From positions 49,267,390 through 49,331,389 of the forward strand of contig OU015493.1 in NCBI GenBank assembly GCA_907164885.2: 64,000 nucleotides of DNA, read 5' to 3'. A program made the translations under genes and the position numbers. This DNA comes from Dolomedes plantarius. Taxonomy: Eukaryota; Arthropoda; Arachnida; Araneae; Dolomedidae. Below the pieces are notes generated by a model. The model was not told the origin of the DNA, did not search any database, and saw nothing but the letters and a program-made list of their open reading frames with translations. Each line of letters begins with the position of its first letter. The stretch's first letter is position 1. This document shows, in pieces, positions 35,993-46,921 of this stretch.

Positions 35993-37700
35993 AAAAAAAA
36001 AATATTTGTTATTGCAATGTGGTCCTGTTTTCTACAAGCTTGTTTTCAAGTCGAATCTCTGACATCTTTTCTGCCTTGTATGCTGCACCCTTGTTTTCAC
36101 GTCGAATCTGTGATATATTTTCTCTCCTATCTAGCATGCGTTTTTGTGCAATCGTTGTCCTGACATATTTTCTGAACGGTTGGCAGCACGTTTGTATACC
36201 AATTTATCTTCTTCAAGTCCTACTGTTTCAAAGTGTTTATTTAACTGAAGTCCTTCAGTTTCCACTCCATGTATTGTTGAAACTGCCCCTTTACCTTGCC
36301 TTTCTCTTCGTTCCCTCTGTGCCTGAGCACTTCGTCTTCTTTCTTTATCACCAGTTATAACGTGGTTTGTTTTAGGCATTTTTTTCAATACAAGTCTTAT
36401 AGCAGCAAAATTAAAAAATCAATGCTGTATTAAAAACGGGTAAAAGAATATAATATAAACTGAATTTGATTTTAGTTTCTTTTAAATTATTTTTACATCT
36501 TTCCTCTGTTAGGACTAATAGCGAGATACTTAGGGGTGATTCTCGGGCAATGTAACAACTTCCATCCATTTACTGTTGTCACCCTTATGCGAAGGGCTTT
36601 TCATCACTGTTGAATCATCAGCTTTAAAATTTAATTAAAAATCGAAATTTTAAGATAGAGATTTGAAATGAGGTTTATATGAATAAGAAAGCTTTTAGCT
36701 TCCAGATGATGTAAATATTTTCTTTGTAAGATAAAAACTCGAGGAGCATCGATATTACATCCACATATGGGACGATATTTCTTGAAAAACTGTGTTTCGT
36801 TTTTTGATGAAAATATTAGCCTGTTTTAAAACATCTTTAAACAAATGAGATCTAGTTTGAAAGAAAAATGTCTGTAGTCTCAGATTGTAAAAACATCAAA
36901 ATTCTACGATAATTTTTGGGTGAGTAATCGTAATCTGAAGATGAAAAAGTTAATATTTTCCCACAAAACATATAATAAAAAAAAACTTAAATTCCGAAGA
37001 TTCGACATGTCTTACTTTGGTTCCTAAGCTAAGCATTAAGACAATTTTAATGCATTTGTCCCTAAAAGTAAAATATATCATCTTTAAAACAGTGAAATAT
37101 ACTTCATTTCATATATATTTATTAAAGTTTCGTAGCATATTCAAAGAGTGGAATACGTTAAAACGGTAAAATTTATAATTAGTATAAAAATGTGACTTTT
37201 AATAACATTCTCTGTTAAAAAATATGACTTAATAATAAAGCACTATAGCAGTGCTGATAAATATACTTTTCCACAGGACTTAATCCATTAATTTCTAATG
37301 ACGAAACATTTATGGATGGGAATTTTACGAGAATAGAAAAAATATTGAAATATCTTCAATAAAAATGTAATGTATTGCATAATTAAAGGGATTCCTTATC
37401 AAATAGAGTTATTTTTTTTCGAACTGAATAATAATTAAACTAGATTCATCAAGCCAGTTGCATTAACTCTATTTGCGAATAGCTCACATGCGTGCTTAAG
37501 CCAACGTCGAAATTTAATCTCTGTTATAAAGTTATTAAATCTGAATGTATTCATGGATTTTGTTGAGCTGAAGTAGATGCATTGAATTTATTTTTAGTCA
37601 AGTGATTTGATTTAAAAGAACGGTTAGAATAGACTTATTGTGAAATTCCTAATTTTTTGGCTAATGCGGAGGCACTTGTTAAGAGACTTTCGCATAGAAC
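35993..37700. other. AT-rich spacer with a low-confidence minus-strand frame
   Basis: A lysine/arginine/glutamate-rich frame (36131-36388, minus; MPKTNHVITGDKERRRSAQA) continues past its stop with further basic, charged sequence. It resembles the basic N-termini seen in some mobile-element proteins, but I recognise no domain and do not call a gene. The remainder shows nothing. Confidence 0.4.
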
Positions 37701-37725
37701 CGCGGAAATCTCTGATTGATATTCA

Positions 37726-37765
37726 TCTGGGAGCACTATATGGGTGAGCCAACATTGATCCCTTG
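37726..37765 (+). repeat. Scrap related to the 3' end of the SINE at 46741
   Basis: GGGAGCACTATATGGGTGAGCC..CATTGATCCCTT matches GGGGGCACCATATAGGTGAACC..TATTGCTCCCTA at 46744. The similarity stops after about 40 bp. Confidence 0.45.
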
Positions 37766-38691
37766 GTGCTACATCAATGTTTATCAATTATCCAGAGGGG
37801 TGCATCTGGAAAGCTCGTATCCTCCCCCACCCACTGACTTGAAGAGTTCGGGGAAGAACCCCGTAGAACGTGCCCATATCCGGTCTTGACACGAATGTAA
37901 TTAATGACACTCGTAGATATTCGATTCGAACATGTCCAGGCCATAACCTAACGTGTTTCAACTAGACTAACTCGGGCCCAATTTCTAAATATACAGTGCT
38001 AAAATCCAAATGTATTTCTAAATTATAATTTTCTAATAACTTCAGTTTTAACCGTATGAAAGACAAGAATATTAAGTTTTACATTACTACTTTTTTGTTC
38101 AATAATAAACCTTTATTTCAACAATATGCTGGGTTTAGGTATTAAACCATAGCTGGCTTTAATATAAATAGTCTCTGGATGACTGACTAGAACATCGAGT
38201 CAGTCTATGAAAATATACTGTTAATTCTATATACATATCATAAAATTTCTCTCATTTTTCCAACCAATGCATCAGATGCTTTTCTATAACGGCAAATACA
38301 ATAGATGTTGCCAAAAATATTTCTTTCAATATTTTTCTGCTGAAAGAAAACCACATTTTTTAAATTATGAAGGAGTAAAGTCGCATACAGATTGCGTAGT
38401 TTTTAAAATTTAACTAAAGCAGTTCATTTTCATGCAGGGTTAGGTGATTGGTGAACATCTCCGGAAAAGTTGTTTATTTTTAATTAATAAACATACATAA
38501 GTATTTAAAAACACACGCCCATGACATTTAATTGTCTATTTTCAAGTGTAACATAACTGATAAATGCGCTTTTGAAGAGGAATAAATACACCACATGTAA
38601 ATATGCCATTTTGAGAGCAGAATACCCTATAGCCCAAAAGTGTTTGTATTCATATATATGTTGTTTTTAAGTCCGTAAAGTCATTTCCGTC

Positions 38692-38693
<2 letters not shown>
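37766..38693. other. Spacer
   Basis: No coding signal. A locally GC-richer stretch (37797-37890) contains GAGTTCGGGGAAGAACCCCG, a hairpin-capable sequence, and is otherwise unremarkable. Confidence 0.4.
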
Positions 38694-38762
<69 letters not shown>

Positions 38763-38772
38763 TGTGTGCGTG
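38694..38772. repeat. Compound (TA)n(TG)n microsatellite
   Basis: About 18 bp of TA then about 60 bp of TG with two CG interruptions. Confidence 0.95.
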
Positions 38773-39234
38773 AGTTACCGTCAATGCGTTTAATCAGAAA
38801 TTCTATAAAATGCCAAAAATGGGACGTCAGAATAAGAAACACTCAATATTTCACACACTGTCTAGGCATTCTACAGAATGCGAAAAGACAAAAGGCTAAG
38901 TATAAAATAATCACACTGTGACGTTTTTATCGTGATGTGACGATTCCCTTAACTTTCGAGCATTGAGTAAATCTACCATTTGCAGTCCACTCTTCGTTGA
39001 TCAGTGATACGAGCTTCATTTAGCACATCAAACGGTAGCCCATAGTATGCTGTAGGAAAATGGTGGAGCAAGATCTAGTGTGTGAGAAAAAAAAATAACC
39101 TCTAGTTAACGTGCGACGACGATTGTGATAAACACTATCTAATGTGTAAGCCAATGCTGAAAAAACCTGTTTCTCTATCGAAACACTTACCAAAAGTTAG
39201 CGAGCGAAGTGAAAAACGATAATACGAATACTAA
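38773..39234. other. Spacer
   Basis: Nothing recognised. It leads into the integrase relic. Confidence 0.4.
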
Positions 39235-39720
39235 AAATGACCCACAGTCAATTATCGCTGCTAAATCGCTATAAAATGATGGTGGCAGAAAACGAAAGTA
39301 AGGTGATTTATCCTGTTAAAGAAGGCATGAATGCAATCCAGTTTTATGTAATGCTCTCTGAGTTAATTAAAATACTACATGAGGCATATCCAAATGGTCC
39401 AAGGATGCTGTGACAGAATGTTGATAGAACTTCCACCGAAGTACAAGATGCTTACACGTCATGACATTGAACCCTACAACCACCTTTTTGAACCATGCCA
39501 GAACAAAACACAAAAAGTTGTTAAAAAAGGTATGGTGAAGTTTATGGTTTTTTTTTATGATTTCAGTTCCCGATGTCGGGTTTTCCCCAACGAAATTCTC
39601 AGTTCCAACCTGACAGAGAATACAAGTTTATAATAGTGTACTTAGATTATCTCACTAATTTTCTCAAGGCTCTTGACTTGAAAGACAGCGTGAGAATGTT
39701 ATGTTAAAAGTTTCATACGT
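39235..39720 (+). pseudogene. Retroelement-type integrase relic (KRBA2-like)
   Basis: Known of the family: an H2C2 zinc-binding domain followed by an integrase core, found in gypsy-type integrases and in host genes such as KRBA2. Seen across three frames: MVAENESKVIYPVKEGMNAI, QFYV, LSELIKILHEAYPNG. After a frameshift at ~39400 come IELPPKYKMLTRHDIEPYNH, EPCQNKTQKVVKKGMVKF and DFSSRCRV. After another shift near 39570 come QPDREYKFIIVYLDYLTNFL and KALDLKD. The arrangement matches the start of the integrase core, after which similarity is lost at the satellite. Broken. Confidence 0.7.
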
Positions 39721-41571
39721 TAAAAGTTCCTCACCCCTGTTTTATTATATTGAGCATTCTTAACTCTCTTAAAATAATCAGGCCATAATCTCAATCCCGA
39801 GAACTTTTAGGGAATGTTTAAAACTGTATACTTCCTAGTCCTTTTTTATACAATTCACTGTATATAGGAAATCATGAATGAATATTTTTATTTCAAGCAT
39901 CAAAAGTTCCTTTTCTATGTTTTAGCATCATCAGCATTTTTTACTGACTGACAACAACCGGGTTCTAGTTTCAACCCGGAGAACATTTAGGGAGTGTTTT
40001 ATAAATATTATAGAACCAGGTCCTTTACTATCAACGTCATTATATAGAAGAAACCATGAATGAATGCTTTCATTCTATCCATAAAAAGTTCCTCTCTTAT
40101 GTCTTATCAACCTCAGGAATTTTAACAGACTGAAAATAACATGGCTCTAGTTTCAATCCCGAGAAAATTTTGGGAGTGTTTTCTGAATAACATACCATCA
40201 AGTTCTTTACTAACGACGCCATCCTATACACAAAACCATGAATGAATGCTTTTATTTCATACATTGAAAGTTCCTTCCCTATGTTTTATCATCCTCAGGA
40301 AATTTAACTGATTGAAAATAACCTGGCTCTGGTTTCAATGCCTAGAACTTTTAGGGAGTGTTTTCTATATAATATACCACTAGGTACTATAGTAGAGACG
40401 TCATTCTATACACGAAACCACGAATGAATGTTTTTATATCATACATTGAAAGTTCCTCCCCTATGTTTTATCATCCTCAGGAATTTTATATGATTTAAAA
40501 TAACCTGCCTCTAGTTTCAATACCTAGAACTTTTAGGGAGTATTTTCTAAATATTATACCACCAAGTCCTTCACTAGCGATGTCATTCTAAATACGAAAC
40601 CACGAATGAATGCTTTTATTTCATACATTGAAAGTTCCTCCCCTATGTTTTATCATCTTCAGGAATTTTAACTGATTGAAAATAACCTGGCTCTAGTTTC
40701 AACGCCTAGAACTTTTAGGGAGTGTTTTCTAAATATTACACCATCAAGTACTTCACTAGCGACGTCATTCTATATACGACACCATAAATGAATTCTTTTA
40801 TTTCATACATTGAAAGTTCCTCCTCTACGTTTTATCTTCTTGAGTTTTTATAACTGAATAAAAATATTCGGGATCTAGTTTCAATCCCGAGATATTTTAG
40901 AGTGTTTTTTAATATTATACCACCAGGTCCTTTACTATCAACGTCATTCTATACACGAAGCAATGAATGAATGCTTTTATTTCATACTTTAAAAGTTCTT
41001 CCCCTATGTTTTAATCATCCTCAATAATTTTAATTAACTGAAAACAACATGGCTCAAGTTTTAATCCCGATAAATTTTAGGAACTATTTTCTATATAATA
41101 TACCACTAGGTCCTTTAGTGGGGACGTGATTATGTACACGAAACCACGAATGACTACTTTTATTTCATGCATTAAAAGTTCCCCCCTTATATTTTATCAT
41201 CCTGAGTTTCTTACTGACTAAAAATAACCGGGCTGTAGTTTCAATTCCGATACATTTTAGGGGGTGATTTCTAAATATTATACCACCAGGTCATTTACTA
41301 TCAACGTCATTCTATACGATACAACGAATGAATGCTTTTATTTTCTACTTTAAAAGTTCCTTCCCCTCTGGTTTATGATTCGGAGCATTTTTAACTCACT
41401 GAAAATAACCAGACTTAGTTTCAATCCCGAGAACTTTTAGGGACAGTTACTAACTGTTAAACCGCTAGGTTCTTTCTTATTCACCTCATTTTCCATACGT
41501 AACCCCGAATGAAGGCTTTTATTTCATGCATTAAAACTTCCTCCCCTCTGTCTCTCTTAATAATGTAGCAT
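39707..41571 (+). repeat. 182-bp satellite, about ten copies
   Basis: The landmark (A)YGAATGAATGCTTTTA falls at 39874, 40056, 40238, 40420, 40602, 40784, 40963, 41146, 41324 and 41505. Steps are 182, 182, 182, 182, 182, 179, 183, 178 and 181. Each unit also carries GAAAGTTCCTYCCCTATGTTTTATCATCCTCAGG, AGTTTCAATCCCGAGAACTTTTAGGGAGTG-like and CCACYAGGTCCTTTACTA-like sequence. Edge units are the most diverged. There is no open frame across the array. Confidence 0.95.
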
Positions 41572-41831
41572 CTTTATTTCCTTTTCCATTAAATATACGG
41601 ATCCCGACCGGCTCAGATTAACTTAGATGAGGAAACGCGTCGGACTTCCTTCCTGCAAATTTGTATTTCTCTATTATCCGTTTATCCGCCAAACTCAAGG
41701 GATATATCAAAGCCCCGGCATTATGAAAAATTCAAAATAATCCCTGTTTCTGAAAAGCACTGGAGATAATAGAAATATTCTGCGAATGAAGACATTTTGG
41801 TAATGACTCGGAAAAATTCTGAATATTCTTT
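41572..41831. other. Spacer between satellite and MITE duplication
   Basis: About 260 bp. Nothing recognised. Confidence 0.4.
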
Positions 41832-43259
41832 TAATGGATGTTTCTTCTTGAACGAAATTTGCTAATTTTTAGGCGATCTAAGCAAAAATGCGCTATGCAG
41901 AGTGAAGTCTTAACTAATGTCGCAAATTATCTTCAGTTAGATATGCTGTGCCAAAATATCCTCTGAAAAGGAATTGTCTAAAAGGATTCTTACGCATGAT
42001 GAAATCAAACTAACAAGCTTTATTGCTCGGATGAAACGAGGTATATTCATAAAAGGAACCTGAAGTTTTAAAATCCACAATAAAAATTAAGAATCACAAC
42101 TTGTGTCGATTTAGGCGACTGCCTACATTCGGAGCCAATTTTTTAAAAAAAAATCCTTTTTTAGAGGATCTTTGGTCTTTTGTGGTAAAATAGCACTTAA
42201 AAATTAAAAAAAGGAACAAAAAATTACCTGTAAATACCATACTTTTTTATAAATTGGTCAATTTGAAGTAATTTTTAATGAAATTTAGCTAAAACGCTTA
42301 TCACTCTGCACAAAATTCTAATTCTACTATTTTAATTTCCTTCTCAATCATGATATATATGACAGTTATCTTCAAAATGACCTACAATCTAAAGGAAATT
42401 TTAAAATGCAAAAATAATACACACAATTTTATATTAGACTATGAAAATTTCCCCCGATTCGTCATTCCTTTACTTATAAATATAGCCCTAAATAAAAAAA
42501 ACTATATATTATACATCAATCATTGTACCTCATTTCATTAATGGATGTTTTAATGGATGTTTCGTCTTGAACGAAATTTGCTAATTTTTAAGCGATCTAA
42601 GCAAAAATGTGCTATGCAGAGTGAAGTCTTAACTAATGTCGCAAATTATCTTCAGTTAGATATGCTGTGCCAAAATATCCTCTGAAAAGGAATTGTCTAA
42701 AAGGATTCTTACGCATGATGAAATCAAACTAACAAGCTTTATTGCTCGGATGAAACGAGGTATATTCATAAAAGGAACCTGAAGTTTTAAAATCCACAAT
42801 AAAAATTAAGAATCACAACTTGTGTCGATTTAGGCGACTGCCTACATTCGGAGCCAATTTTTTTAAAAAAAATCCTTTTTTAGAGGATCTTTGGACTTTT
42901 ATGGTAAAATAGCACTTAAAAATTAAAAAAGGAACAAAAAATTACCTGTAAATACCATACTTTTTTATAAATTGGTCAATTTGAAGTAATTTTTAATGAA
43001 ATTTAGCTAAAACGCTTATCACTCTGCACAAAATTATAATTCTACTATTTTAATTTCCTTCTCAATCATGATATATATGACAGTTATCTTCAAAATGACC
43101 TACATTCTAAAGGAAATTTTAAAATGCAAAAATAATACACACAATTTTATATTAGAATATGAAAATTTCCCCCGATTCGTCATTCCTTTACTTATAAATA
43201 TAGCCCTAAATAAAAAAAAACTATATATTATACATCAATCATTGTACCTCATTTCATTA
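41832..43259 (+). repeat. 719-bp tandem duplication (two near-identical copies)
   Basis: AACGAAATTTGCTAATTTTT at 41851 recurs at 42570, and the following ~690 bp match with only a few substitutions and A-run length changes. The junction shows ATGGATGTTTTAATGGATGT. The duplicated piece contains the left part of a TTAA-type MITE, so duplication followed MITE insertion. The ~63-85-codon frames inside (42350 and 43068) are AT-rich and unconvincing. Confidence 0.93.
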
Positions 43260-43560
43260 ACAATACCATCTAAAACATTTCCTGAAAATTTTATTAAATT
43301 ATATGTGTTATTATGTGAGATATGATAACGGTAAAGATTTGTGCTAAAAAACATAATTCTGAGAAAAACGCATTTAAAGTTATTTATCATTTCAATTTTG
43401 TAGCAGACGATGTTTTTATAACTCTTCTTCTAATTGATGTAAAATGAAAATCAAAACGGTTTTGAAAAGAGAATAGATTAAATTACACGATTCTTGCAAA
43501 AAAATGAAATTGACCAAAATAGTAAAAAAATGGCTTTTTCTATGTATGCAGTCCCCTTAA
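42829..43560. mobile_element. TTAA-type MITE, second family member
   Basis: Right border read inverted: TTAAGGGGACTGCATACAT. Left border TTTAGGCGACTGCCTACAT. Length 732 bp, almost the same as the 728-bp element at 14256. About 174 bp from its TTAA end it carries the inverse of AATAACTTTAAATGCGTTTT, matching the other element at nearly the same distance from its end (184 bp). The left border also occurs at 42110 in the duplicated copy. Confidence 0.7.
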
Positions 43561-43755
43561 TCAACTGACACTATCACCTGAAACGTTATTCTACTCGACA
43601 CATCAGGCCGGGGAGACACATAAGCATCGGGTTATACTGTCGGCTAATTAGCTCGACACTAGTTGCATTTTTTTATTGTGGTTTGTAATAAGTGATAATT
43701 TCCTGTGACCCAATTTATCTTTAGTTACTTTTTCTTTGCAAATTCGGAAAAGTAA
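43561..43755. other. Spacer
   Basis: Nothing recognised. Confidence 0.4.
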
Positions 43756-44962
43756 TCTCTATATATATATATATATATATAACAGTTCCGTAACTGACTC
43801 ATTCACTGTCTGACATACAACGCACAGACCAAACCGTTGGACCTAAACTGCTGAAAATTTGCATGGCGATTCTTCTTATAGTGTAGTGGTGCACTAAGAA
43901 AGATTTTTCAAAGGTTCTTCTTAGATTTTTAAATTAAATTTTTAAGCTGTTTTTTAAACTTTTTTTTATGTTTGCATTTAAAATAATACTTTGAGGGTTA
44001 TAAAATTTATATCACGAGAAAGATCATAAAAATTCCTTTTGAATCAAATTTTTTTCGAATCTTTACCTCCATTTCCTGATTTTTGGGGATTTTTTAAAGA
44101 TTAATTTTTAGAATTTAATTTATTAAGTCTTGATCACGTGATTTCTTTTTCTGGTACTTTAAATAAATTTATCGTCACGTGCATAACAACTAAATAAACA
44201 AAAATATTTTTATCCTTGCTAATGCGGCAGACGATTGGACAATATCCAAAAAAATATTAAAATACAGTAAAAGAAATGTTCTACAAACTGTACTATATTA
44301 ACTGTACTATATTCTTTAGTATTCTTTATATTAGATTTAACATGAATATTTACTTCTACATTATCTATATATATAAAACAGTTCCGTAACTGACTCACTG
44401 ACTGACATACAACACACAGACCAAACTGCTGGACCAAAAGGGCTGAAATTTTGCATGGCGATTCTTCTTATAGTGTAGTGGTGCACTAAGAAAGATTTTT
44501 GAAAAATTCTTCTTAGATTTTTTAAAATTAAATTTTTAAGCTGTTTTTTAAACTTTCTTTTATGTTTGCATTTAAAATAATACTTTGAGGGTTATAAAAT
44601 TTATATCACGAGAAAGATCATAAAAATTCCTTTAAAATGAAATTTTTTTGAATCTTTACCTCCATTTCCTGATTTTTGGGGAATTTTTAAAGATTAATTT
44701 TTAGAATTTAATTTATTAAGTGTTGATCACGTGATTTCTTTTTCTGGTACTTTAAATAAATTTATCGTGACGTGCATAACAACTAAATAAACGAAAAAAT
44801 GTTTTTTTTCTTGTTAATGTGGCAGACGATTGGACATTATCCAAAAAACTATCAAAGTACAGTAAAAGAAATTTTCTACAAACTGTACTATATTAACTGT
44901 ACTATATTCTTTAGTATTCTGTATATTAGATTTGATTTGAATATCTTCTTCTACATTATTTT
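43756..44962 (+). mobile_element. Tandem dimer of a ~600-bp Helitron-like 5' segment
   Basis: TC followed by a TATATA run and AACAGTTCCGTAACTGACTC occurs at 43756 and again at 44364. The units match along their length (offset 596) with a few percent divergence, both ending ...TTCTACATTAT. The 5' TC(TATATATA)AAA start resembles other Helitron-like ends in the window. No hairpin-CTAG 3' end follows either unit, so they are 5' segments only. No coding region. Confidence 0.65.
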
Positions 44963-45052
44963 GTCTATAAAAATATCCCTTACGATTTTTTTATAAATAT
45001 ATATCCATTATACATCAATTATATACATTGATCATCGCATTTATTATATATA
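44963..45052. other. AT-rich linker
   Basis: Contains TCTATAAAAATATCCCTTACGATTTT, which recurs at 45560 as TCTATAAAATTATCCTTTACGATTTT. Confidence 0.5.
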
Positions 45053-45465
45053 TCAATATATATAAAAGAGCTTGTCTGTTTGTTTGTCCGCTATAGAATT
45101 ATAGACTGTTTCACCTGCCGGGACCAAATTCGGCACAGTTAATGTTTAGGACCCGAGAAACTTAAATCAGGAAAAACGAAATTTGGGGCTCAATTAGTTT
45201 TTTTAAAATTAATTTTTTAATGATTTTTGTGCCCCTAAGAGCACCTTTTAAATATGGATACAGCCCCTTCACCACAACCAGTCTAATTCGATACGTGGGG
45301 GAAAAGAGGTTTGTTCTGAGGGGTGGTTGAGAGTTGTTCTGGGGGTGACGGGGGAGGGCGAAGTGTTTATTTTGCGGGGGTTTCAGCCCAGTATTTTTGT
45401 GATGGAATGCATGAAAAAATTTATATCTATATATCTACCCGGGCAACGCCGGGCGGTAATGCTAG
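45053..45465 (+). mobile_element. Helitron-like non-autonomous element, 413 bp, both ends present
   Basis: 5' end TCAATATATATAAAAGAGCT. The 3' end is CCCGGGCAACGCCGGG (hairpin with CCCGG/CCGGG stem), eight bases, then CTAG followed by T at 45466. This is the known Helitron 3' signature. The interior has no gene. GGGACCAAATTCGGCACAG and GGTTGAGAGTTGTTC-type words give nothing recognisable. Confidence 0.82.
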
Positions 45466-45770
<305 letters not shown>

Positions 45771-46221
45771 ATATTTTACTCTATTTCTTTATTTAGTATA
45801 CCAAAATCTGAATTTACACTCCAGGTGGGAATATTTTTACGAAATTTCCAAGGATTAAGAATATTTAATTATTTAAAAGGTAAAGGCTAATACGTGAGCT
45901 ATTGCTTTAAATAACATAACTGACACTATAGAGTATATATCATTTTTTATCACTTTAAATATTTTCCAAAAGAATGATTTCTGCGTTACCCGAGGTCTAC
46001 ATTTTTTTTTCATTTGTTAAACGGCTTTTAACTATTCGCGACTACTTAGCAAAACATCTGAATCTCTTGAAATATCTGCAGAGTTCTTTTTACGCTATTT
46101 GCAATAAACCACAAGATTTGGATATTCCCCACCTCCGGATATGTGAATAACTGTCGTCTCGAGATTTCTGTAGCAGATATAATAAAGAAAGAGTCATACT
46201 TCCAGTTCCCTACTCTGTTTT
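45771..46221. other. AT-rich spacer
   Basis: Nothing recognised. Confidence 0.4.
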
Positions 46222-46437
46222 ACACTCGAGACGGTGAAAGGCAAAGTGGTGTAAGTACAAAGCATTTTACTTTAAAAACTACAAAAAATTCCACTATAAA
46301 TTGAACAAATGGTAATTCATAATAATTATTATAATATTGCAAATAATAATTATTTGCAATTCCACTATAAGCTGAACACGGAGATTGCATTTTTGCCCTC
46401 AGCTAAAAAAAAGTTGAAAATGTGACTTTGTTCAATT
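46222..46437 (-). mobile_element. Truncated copy of the foldback-like MITE at 57688
   Basis: From GGTGAAAGGCAAAGTGGTGT onward it matches the reverse complement of 57700-57918. Shared words are AAATTCCACTATAAATTGAACA, AATTATTATAATATT and GAGATTGCATTTTTG..CTC, to GTTGAAAATGTGA. The last ~20 bp of the second terminal repeat are missing. Confidence 0.85.
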
Positions 46438-46740
46438 CTTTGTACAAAGGTCATATATGCAACCAAATATATATGCTTCGGTATATATATGCAACCGAAT
46501 TACTTTTAATAAAAAGCTAATAACTACACTTTAATGTATCTGGCGTATCCAGGACAAAATACTCAAACAAAGAACAATTTTCTTTCTGTTTTTGGTGTAC
46601 GGCATTAGAAAGAAGTTTTCGAATTCAACGAGGAAAGTTGAATGTTTCAACGATGAATACAATGTCTATCTAATGCGAAGGAACTTATCGTTAGAGATCC
46701 ACCTTTTGTAATTCACCGTTATTTACTGGCTACTTTATTA
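46438..46740. other. Spacer
   Basis: About 300 bp with a short TATATATGC repeat. Nothing else. Confidence 0.4.
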
Positions 46741-46880
46741 TGGGGGCACCATATAGGTGAACCAGTATTGCTCCCTATGAGAGGGACAGCACGGAAATGA
46801 CCAAGCCTTATTCGGGATTTGAACCCAAGCCCACTGAATGGCAGATCAATATGCTAACCACTACACCATGTGGGCGGCAC
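46741..46880 (-). mobile_element. tRNA-derived SINE
   Basis: On the minus strand it starts GCCCACATGGTGTAGTGGTT (A box TGTAGTGGTTAGCA near 46866-46853). A B box GGGTTCAAATCCC (46826-46814) follows, with a good T-stem TTGGG/CCCGA. A non-tRNA tail follows to about 46741. The anticodon stem is poor and there is no acceptor match, so it is a SINE head and not a tRNA gene. Pol III transcription is inferred from the boxes. Confidence 0.65.
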
Positions 46881-46921
46881 AATGAATACAATGTCAAGTG
46901 TAATGATTTCATATAGTACTG

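Noticed and set aside
36131..36388. Small basic protein gene on the minus strand
   Set aside because: No recognised domain, no neighbours to support it, and the continuing frame is only low-complexity charged sequence.
39707..41571. CRISPR-like array
   Set aside because: Units repeat along their whole 182 bp with no unique spacers. It is a satellite.
46814..46880. True tRNA gene
   Set aside because: Good A/B boxes and T-stem, but no acceptor stem or proper anticodon stem, and a SINE-like tail follows.
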